Of a stretch of 64,000 bases of DNA, positions 58,859 to 64,000 are shown in pieces. Positions within the stretch are counted from its first letter, which is position 1. Every line of letters begins with the position of its first letter. The notes beneath the pieces were generated by a model. It did not search any database. It saw only the letters and a program-made list of their open reading frames with translations, and had not been told where the DNA came from. Source of the DNA: Cyanobium sp. AMD-g (GTDB taxonomy: Bacteria > Cyanobacteriota > Cyanobacteriia > PCC-6307 > Cyanobiaceae); assembly GCF_024346395.1 (NCBI RefSeq), contig NZ_JAGQCW010000002.1, forward strand, positions 62,001 through 126,000, written 5' to 3'. The translations under genes were made by a program, and so were the position numbers.

Positions 58859-60865
58859 TCAGCCTGCGGCGGCGGAGCGACGGCGGCGGACGCGACCGGT
58901 GGGTTCCGGCTCCTCAGGGGGGGCCTTGGTGACGACCGCTGCGGGGGCCGGGGCCGGCGCTGCCATGGTGGCCGCTGGAGCCGCAGCCGCGGCTGTCACC
59001 AACTGACGCTGGGGCACGGCGGCGGCCGCCTGGCGGCCACCCCCATCCCTGCGGCCGCCGCGGGGCGCCGGCCGGGTGTCGGGCTCGGCATCGGCCCGGC
59101 CCTTGTAGGCCGGGGTGCCGGCCGGAGCGGGCTGCACAAGGCAGATGATCAGCGGGTCCACCTGCAACTCGCGGCGCAGGCGGCGCTGCAGGCCCAGTTC
59201 CACTTCCCGTTGCACTCCCACCCAATCGACATCGGGGGCCTTGCCACCGGTGTTGCGGGCGAGCTGGTTCCAGCGGTTCTCCAGCACCCAGGTGATCTCC
59301 CGTTCCGCCCAGACCGAGAGCTTGCGGGCATCGGCGGCGGTGACCACACCACGCAGATTGACCCGCGGCGGTGCCGCCATCACGCCGTCGGTGGTGATCA
59401 CCGCCAGCAGGGTGATGACACCGTCCTCGGCCAGCTGCTGGCGCTCCTTGAGCACCCGGGCATCGACGATGCCGTTGCGCGAGGCATCCAGCAGCTCGAT
59501 GCCGGCCTTGACCGGCTCACCCCTGTTGATGGTGTCGGGGGTGAGTTCCACCACGTCGCCGTTGTCGATGATCAGGATGTGATCGGCCGGCACACCCATC
59601 GACTGGGCGGTCTTGGAATGGCAGACGAGCATGCGGTGCTCGCCGTGCACGGGCACGAAGAACTTCGGCTTGGCCAGCGCCAGCATCAGCTTGTGGTCTT
59701 CCTGGCAGCCGTGGCCGGAGACGTGGATGCCCTCGCCCTTGCCGTAGACAACCTTGGCCCCCATCATCATCAGCCGATCAATGGTGTTCACCACCGAGAT
59801 GGTGTTGCCGGGGATCGGACTGGCCGAGAAGATGATCGTGTCGGTCGACTTCACCTGAACCTGGGGATGTTCACCGCGGGAGATGCGGCTGAGGGCCGCC
59901 AGCGGTTCGCCCTGGCTGCCGGTCATCAGCAGCAGGGTTTCCCGGTCGGGCAGGTCGCGGATCTGCTTGATCGGCACGAACAGATCATCGGGGGCACGCA
60001 TGTAGCCGAGCTCCCGGGCCTTGGCGATCACGTTGAGCATCGAGCGGCCCAGCAGCCCCACCTTGCGCCCGTTCTTCATCGCCAGTTCCAGGATCATCGA
60101 CACACGATGAATCGAGCTGGCGAAGGTGGTGATGATCACCCGGCCGTCTGCCTGGCTGATGTGGCGATCCAGATTCGGGAACACGGCCCGCTCGGGCGGC
60201 GTGAAACCGGGGATCTCGGCATTGGTGGAATCGCTGAACAGGCACAGCACCCCCTGCTCGCCGTAGTGGGCCAGGCGCTGCAGGTCGAAGGCCTCGCCAT
60301 CCACGGGGGTGTGGTCGAACTTGAAGTCGCCGGTGAAGATGATCACGCCAACGGGCGTGGTGATGGCCAGCGTGAAGCTGTCGGCCATCGAGTGGGTGTT
60401 ACGGATGAACTCCACCTTGAAGTGCTGGCCGACATGCACCACATCCCGCGGGCCGACCGTCTGGATCGTGGTGCGGTCGGTGACGCCCGCCTCCTCCATC
60501 TTCCCCTGCAGCATCGACATCGCCAGCCGGGGGCCGTAGATGATCGGGATGTTGAAGTTCTTGAGGTGGTGGGGAATGCCGCCGATGTGATCTTCGTGGC
60601 CGTGGGTGACCACCATGCCGCGGATGCGCTTCTGGTTCTCGCGCAGGTAGCTGGTGTCGGGCATCACCACGTTGACGCCGTGCATGCCATCACTGGGAAA
60701 CGCGAGGCCGGCATCGACGAGCATCAGCTCATCGCCGTATTCGAAGACGCAGGTGTTCTTGCCGATCTCGTGCAGGCCGCCCAGGGGGATGACGCGCAGG
60801 CCCTGGTGCTTGGCTTTGGCGCCGTTGCCGGAGCGGACGATGGGATTGACGTTCTGACTGGACAT
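58859..60865 (-). CDS. rnj: Ribonuclease J
   Basis: RNase J is a beta-CASP metallo-beta-lactamase RNase with 5'-3' exo and endo activity, a main RNA decay enzyme in cyanobacteria beside RNase E. In the 668-residue product the metal site THGHEDH is at about 87-93, later RNTHSMADS, FTGDFKFD, and beta-CASP GSQGEPLAAL, GNTISVV, VPVHGEH. The last 110 residues are Ala/Pro/Arg-rich low complexity with VRRRRSAAAG at the end, a likely RNA- or partner-binding tail. dapA lies upstream on the same strand after a 75-base gap. Confidence 0.94.
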   Translation of the reverse strand: MSSQNVNPIVRSGNGAKAKHQGLRVIPLGGLHEIGKNTCVFEYGDELMLVDAGLAFPSDGMHGVNVVMPDTSYLRENQKRIRGMVVTHGHEDHIGGIPHHLKNFNIPIIYGPRLAMSMLQGKMEEAGVTDRTTIQTVGPRDVVHVGQHFKVEFIRNTHSMADSFTLAITTPVGVIIFTGDFKFDHTPVDGEAFDLQRLAHYGEQGVLCLFSDSTNAEIPGFTPPERAVFPNLDRHISQADGRVIITTFASSIHRVSMILELAMKNGRKVGLLGRSMLNVIAKARELGYMRAPDDLFVPIKQIRDLPDRETLLLMTGSQGEPLAALSRISRGEHPQVQVKSTDTIIFSASPIPGNTISVVNTIDRLMMMGAKVVYGKGEGIHVSGHGCQEDHKLMLALAKPKFFVPVHGEHRMLVCHSKTAQSMGVPADHILIIDNGDVVELTPDTINRGEPVKAGIELLDASRNGIVDARVLKERQQLAEDGVITLLAVITTDGVMAAPPRVNLRGVVTAADARKLSVWAEREITWVLENRWNQLARNTGGKAPDVDWVGVQREVELGLQRRLRRELQVDPLIICLVQPAPAGTPAYKGRADAEPDTRPAPRGGRRDGGGRQAAAAVPQRQLVTAAAAAPAATMAAPAPAPAAVVTKAPPEEPEPTGRVRRRRSAAAG

Positions 60866-60940
60866 GTAGGAAAGGAAGGGTTGGCGGTGGGATCGAACGG
60901 GAAGCGGAAGCGGATGTGACTCTGGAAATCAGCCTTGGCG

Positions 60941-61870
60941 TCAGGTGGGACGCAGGGCGGCCAGGATCGAGGAAAGGCGTTGGCGCACGTCGGTATCAGC
61001 GGAAAGAAGGGGAAGTCGGGGGGCACCCACCGGCCAGCCGCTGATCTCCAGGGCGGCTTTGACGGGGATGGGATTGGTGGTGCAGAACAGGGCCCGGCAC
61101 AGGGGCAGCAGCTGCTGGTGCACGTCGAGGGCGGCGGTGACGTCGCCGCTCAGGAAGGCCTGGAGCATGGCCCGGATCCTGGGGCCGACCAGGTGGCTGG
61201 CCACGCTCACCACACCCACGGCGCCCACGGCCAGCATCGGCAGGGTGAGGGCGTCATCGCCGCTGTAGATCGCCAGGCGATCGCCGCAGAGCTCCCGCAG
61301 CCGGCTGACCTCCTCGGTGGTGCCGCTGGCGGCCTTGAATCCCACCACGTTGGCCTGATCCAGCAGGCGGGCGGTGGTGTCCGGCGCCAGGCTGCAGCCG
61401 GTGCGGCCCGGGATGTTGTAAAGCATCAGCGGCAGCTCGGGTGCGGCCTGGGCCACGGCCCGGAAATGGGCTTCCAGCCCCTCCTGGGGTGGTTTGTTGT
61501 AGTAAGGCACCACCACCAGGGCACCGTCGGCGCCGAGGGCGGCCGCCTCGCCGGTGGCTTCCACCGCCTCGGCCGTGCAGTTGCTGCCACTGCCCGCCAG
61601 CAGGGTGGCGCGGCTCCCCACCGCCCCCTTCACGGCGGCGAACAGCGCGTGCTGCTCCTGCCAGGTGAGGGTGGGGGATTCGCCGGTGGTGCCACACAGC
61701 ACCAGCCCATCGGATCCATGGCTGACCAGATGGTCCGCCAGCCGAGCCGCCAGTTCGAGATCGACGGCACCATCGGGCCGGAAGGGGGTCACCATGGCGG
61801 TGAGCAGTCGGCCGAAGGGGGCCTCGGGCGAGGGGGCCGTGCTCGGCGCCTGCAGGGTGGCCGTGCTCAA
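60941..61870 (-). CDS. dapA: 4-hydroxy-tetrahydrodipicolinate synthase
   Basis: DapA condenses aspartate semialdehyde and pyruvate, the first committed step to lysine and diaminopimelate. The 309 residues show GTTGESPT at 60-67 (pyruvate site), YNIPGRTG with Tyr151, and the Schiff-base Lys179 in GFKAASGT. The start is TTG at 61870, which overlaps the asd stop (TTGA), so translation is coupled. No ATG in frame lies nearby upstream except in asd antisense-like extension. It forms an operon with asd. Confidence 0.95.
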   Translation of the reverse strand: MSTATLQAPSTAPSPEAPFGRLLTAMVTPFRPDGAVDLELAARLADHLVSHGSDGLVLCGTTGESPTLTWQEQHALFAAVKGAVGSRATLLAGSGSNCTAEAVEATGEAAALGADGALVVVPYYNKPPQEGLEAHFRAVAQAAPELPLMLYNIPGRTGCSLAPDTTARLLDQANVVGFKAASGTTEEVSRLRELCGDRLAIYSGDDALTLPMLAVGAVGVVSVASHLVGPRIRAMLQAFLSGDVTAALDVHQQLLPLCRALFCTTNPIPVKAALEISGWPVGAPRLPLLSADTDVRQRLSSILAALRPT

Positions 61871-62949
61871 ACGGCACCTCCTGGGCCCGGAGTCGCCGCG
61901 GCGGGTTCGCGCAGCAGTTCGGCGATCTGGATGGCGTTGAGGGCCGCCCCCTTGCGGATCTGGTCGCCGCAGAGCCAAAGCTCCAGGGCGTGGGGATCAC
62001 TGAGGTCCTGGCGGATGCGGCCCACGGCCACCGCATCCCGGCCGGTGACATCGGTGGGCATGGGGAAGCGGTTGGTCTCGAAGTTCTCGATCAGCTCAAC
62101 TCCGGGGGCAGCCGCCAGCAGGGCGCGGGCCTCCTCCACGGGAAAGGGCTCCTCGAATTCGATGTTGACGGCCTCGGAATGGGCCCGCAGAACCGGCACC
62201 CGCACACAGGTGGCTGTCAGGCGCAGCTGCGGCAGCCCCATGATCTTGCGGGTTTCGTGCAGCATCTTGAGTTCCTCCTCGCAGTAGCCGCTGGGCTCCA
62301 GGGGCGAGTTGTGCAGGAAGAGGTTGAAGGCCAGCGAATGGGGCAGCACTTCACTCACCGGCTCGCCGCCATCCAGCACGGTGCGGCTCAGCTGGCGCAG
62401 TTCCTCCATGGCGCGGGCACCGGCTCCGCTGGCTGACTGGTACGTGCTGATCACGACCCGGCGGATCGGGCGCCGGGCCGCCAGGGGCGCCAGGGCCAGC
62501 GTCAGCAGAATCGTGGTGCAGTTGGGATTGGCGATGATCCCGCCATGGGCGAAGGCGGCCTGGGGATTCACCTCAGGCACCACCAGGGGCACCGCCGGAT
62601 CCATGCGAAAGGCGCTGGAGTTGTCAATCACCACGGCTCCGGCCGCCACCGCCACCGGGGCCCACTGCCTGGAGACGGAGCCACCGGCGGAGGCCAGCAC
62701 CAGGTCGACGCCCTCGAAGGCCCCGGGGCCAACGGGCCGCACCTGGATCCGCTCACCGCGCCAGTCGAGGTCCTGGCCGGCGGAGCGGGGGGAAGCCAGG
62801 GGCACCAGTTCCGCCACCGGGAAGCCCCGTTCCTGCAGCAAGGCCAGAAGCTCCTGGCCCACGGCTCCGGTGGCGCCGAGGATGGCGATGCGCAGCGGCC
62901 TTGAAGGCAGTTGGCACGGAGGGGAGGACAGGGTCGCTGAGACGGTCAA
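61867..62949 (-). CDS. asd: Aspartate-semialdehyde dehydrogenase
   Basis: Asd reduces aspartyl phosphate to aspartate semialdehyde with NADPH. In the 360-residue protein GATGAVGQE is at 25-33, the catalytic Cys144 is in [10 protein letters not shown], the active-site His is in the [16 protein letters not shown] segment, and [14 protein letters not shown] is typical. A short extra N-terminus precedes the fold. It starts at ATG 62949 and is followed by dapA with a four-base overlap. It is divergent from tig. The product feeds dapA directly. Confidence 0.95.
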   Translation of the reverse strand: MTVSATLSSPPCQLPSRPLRIAILGATGAVGQELLALLQERGFPVAELVPLASPRSAGQDLDWRGERIQVRPVGPGAFEGVDLVLASAGGSVSRQWAPVAVAAGAVVIDNSSAFRMDPAVPLVVPEVNPQAAFAHGGIIANPNCTTILLTLALAPLAARRPIRRVVISTYQSASGAGARAMEELRQLSRTVLDGGEPVSEVLPHSLAFNLFLHNSPLEPSGYCEEELKMLHETRKIMGLPQLRLTATCVRVPVLRAHSEAVNIEFEEPFPVEEARALLAAAPGVELIENFETNRFPMPTDVTGRDAVAVGRIRQDLSDPHALELWLCGDQIRKGAALNAIQIAELLREPAAATPGPGGAV

Positions 62950-63022
62950 CGGGGAGAAAGGAACAGGTGGCGGGACGGGGTCGGGAAGGGGACTGCGGAA
63001 ACGGGACCCTGAAACAAAACCA

Positions 63023-63037
63023 CCGGCCCGAGGCCGG
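63023..63037 (-). promoter_or_regulatory. Terminator-like hairpin in the asd leader
   Basis: On the minus strand CCGGCC-TCG-GGCCGG (6 bp, 3-base loop) is followed by TGGTTTTGTTT, 74 bases before the asd start. This looks like a weak intrinsic terminator or attenuator in the leader. No competing structure, leader peptide or known riboswitch was recognised, so its meaning is open. Confidence 0.3.
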
Positions 63038-63153
63038 AAAGGTGTGTTCAGTTGGGGATATGGGCGCGCCGTTGCGTCGATCGCACAATACGCGGCAGAG
63101 GCGCGAAACGGCCAGTTTCTAGGATGGGGGGCTGCCCCGAGCGAACCCGTTTC

Positions 63154-64000
63154 ATGAGCCCTGCCGCCAGCACCGAAACCAACCTCCGGGTCACAACCTC
63201 CCCCCGTCCCGGAAGCCGGCTGGCCGTGGAGGTGGCCGTGCCTGCGGGGCGCAGCCAGAAGAGCTACGACGCCGCCCTGGAGAAGCTGAGCCGCAGCGTC
63301 AAGCTGCCCGGATTCCGCAAGGGACGGGTGCCCCGGCCGGTGCTGCTTCAGCAGATCGGACCGCTGCGCATCCGCGCCACTGCCCTCGAGGACCTGGTGG
63401 ACGCGGTCGTACGGGAGGCGATGCAGCAGGAGGCCATCGAGGCGATCGGCCGGCCCGAACTGAACGAGGCCTTCGAGCTGGTCCTGCAGCGCTTCACCCC
63501 GGGCGAGGAGCTCACCATCACCCTGGAGATGGACGTCGAGCCCATCCCCACCCTGCGCAGCACCAAGGGCTTCACGGCCGAGGCCGAACCGGTGCCCTTC
63601 GACCCCGCGCGTGTCGACGAGCTGATCGAACAGTCGCGCCGCCAGCTGGCCACCCTGGTACCGGTGGAGGATCGGGCCGCCGCCGAAGGTGACGTGGCCC
63701 AGATCGCCTTCAGCGGCAGCTTCGTCGACAACGGCGAGGCCATCGAGGGCGGCAGCAGCGAAGGGATGGAAGTGGAGCTGGAGGAGGGCCGCATGATCCC
63801 CGGCTTCGTGGCCGGCATCGTCGGCATGGCGGTGGGCGACAGCCGCGACGTGACCTGCCGCTTCCCCGACAGCTACCCCCAGGAGCAGGCCGCCGGCCGG
63901 GAGGCCCTGTTTGCCATCACCCTGCTGGAGCTCAAGACCAGGGAGCTCCCCGCCCTCGACGATGCCTTCGCCCAGCAGGCCAGCGACAAGCAGACCCTGG
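63154..64000 (+). CDS. tig: Trigger factor (C-terminus beyond the window)
   Basis: Trigger factor is the ribosome-bound chaperone and prolyl isomerase that meets nascent chains. 282 residues are visible of about 470. The N-terminal ribosome-binding domain has the signature LPGFRKGRVP, and the FKBP-type isomerase domain follows (EDRAAAEGDVAQIAFSG, MEVELEEGRMIPGFVAGIVGMAVGDSRDV). The C-terminal chaperone arms lie outside. It is divergent from asd with 204 bases between. clpP-clpX are expected next from other cyanobacteria. Confidence 0.94.
   Translation, partial: MSPAASTETNLRVTTSPRPGSRLAVEVAVPAGRSQKSYDAALEKLSRSVKLPGFRKGRVPRPVLLQQIGPLRIRATALEDLVDAVVREAMQQEAIEAIGRPELNEAFELVLQRFTPGEELTITLEMDVEPIPTLRSTKGFTAEAEPVPFDPARVDELIEQSRRQLATLVPVEDRAAAEGDVAQIAFSGSFVDNGEAIEGGSSEGMEVELEEGRMIPGFVAGIVGMAVGDSRDVTCRFPDSYPQEQAAGREALFAITLLELKTRELPALDDAFAQQASDKQTL

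Overview
The window looks like part of the chromosome of a high-GC picocyanobacterium of the Synechococcus/Cyanobium type. The evidence is a photosystem II subunit gene (psbZ), the cyanobacterial/plastid gene ycf23 (DUF561), an aspartate kinase with four ACT repeats, a SecA without a C-terminal zinc motif, a group 2 sigma factor of cyanobacterial form, and dense gene packing with many 1-4 nt overlaps and frequent GTG/TTG starts. No CRISPR array, insertion sequence, prophage or rRNA was seen. One tRNA gene (tRNA-Gly, anticodon GCC) is present.

Left part (1-19.5 kb) is core housekeeping: mreB (cut by the window edge), ssb, a DedA membrane protein, ahcY, tsaE, mutY, a 2OG-Fe(II) oxygenase-like protein, a group 2 sigma factor, mgtE, a glutathione peroxidase, an SH3-like secreted protein coupled to gyrB, miaA-infC, a dienelactone-hydrolase-like enzyme facing a GntR-type regulator, cysE, secA, a GNAT acetyltransferase and tRNA-Gly.

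Central part (19.7-42.7 kb) is a surface-polysaccharide island between tRNA-Gly and psbZ/ribH. It holds an initiating sugar-phosphate transferase, galE, a tight minus-strand run of glycosyltransferases and methyltransferases (22.2-30.3 kb), and about 1 kb of AT-richer DNA without a credible gene. A second minus-strand run follows (31.3-38.7 kb) with sugar-modifying enzymes: PLP aminotransferase, C-methyltransferase-like protein, RmlC-like epimerase, ATP-grasp ligase, an unusual phosphatase-like/SDR-like fusion, methyltransferases and a broken methyltransferase. The Wzt/Wzm ABC exporter comes next, then, beyond psbZ, rfbC-rfbA. About 27-36 kb has visibly lower GC and is the most mosaic stretch. 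The genes suggest an O-antigen built on a lipid carrier, capped or decorated by methylation, and exported by the ABC-transporter route.

Right part (42.7-64 kb) returns to core genes: ribH, mutS, cobH/cbiC, a single-chain Phd-type antitoxin/PIN-type protein with its own palindromic operator, holA, lysC, a metallo-beta-lactamase/receiver-like/GAF fusion, a PQQ-type sugar dehydrogenase lipoprotein, mscL, uvrB, a holin-like membrane protein, ycf23, tilS, a low-complexity hypothetical protein, rnj, dapA, asd and the start of tig. lysC, asd and dapA form the upper aspartate/lysine pathway.

The most unusual items are the phosphatase-like/SDR fusion next to an ATP-grasp ligase in the sugar operon; the Phd-PIN single-chain toxin-antitoxin with a double TGTACA operator; the three-domain MBL/receiver/GAF protein with a changed phospho-acceptor; and a perfect 25-bp inverted repeat inside the hydrolase gene, best explained as a templated insertion.
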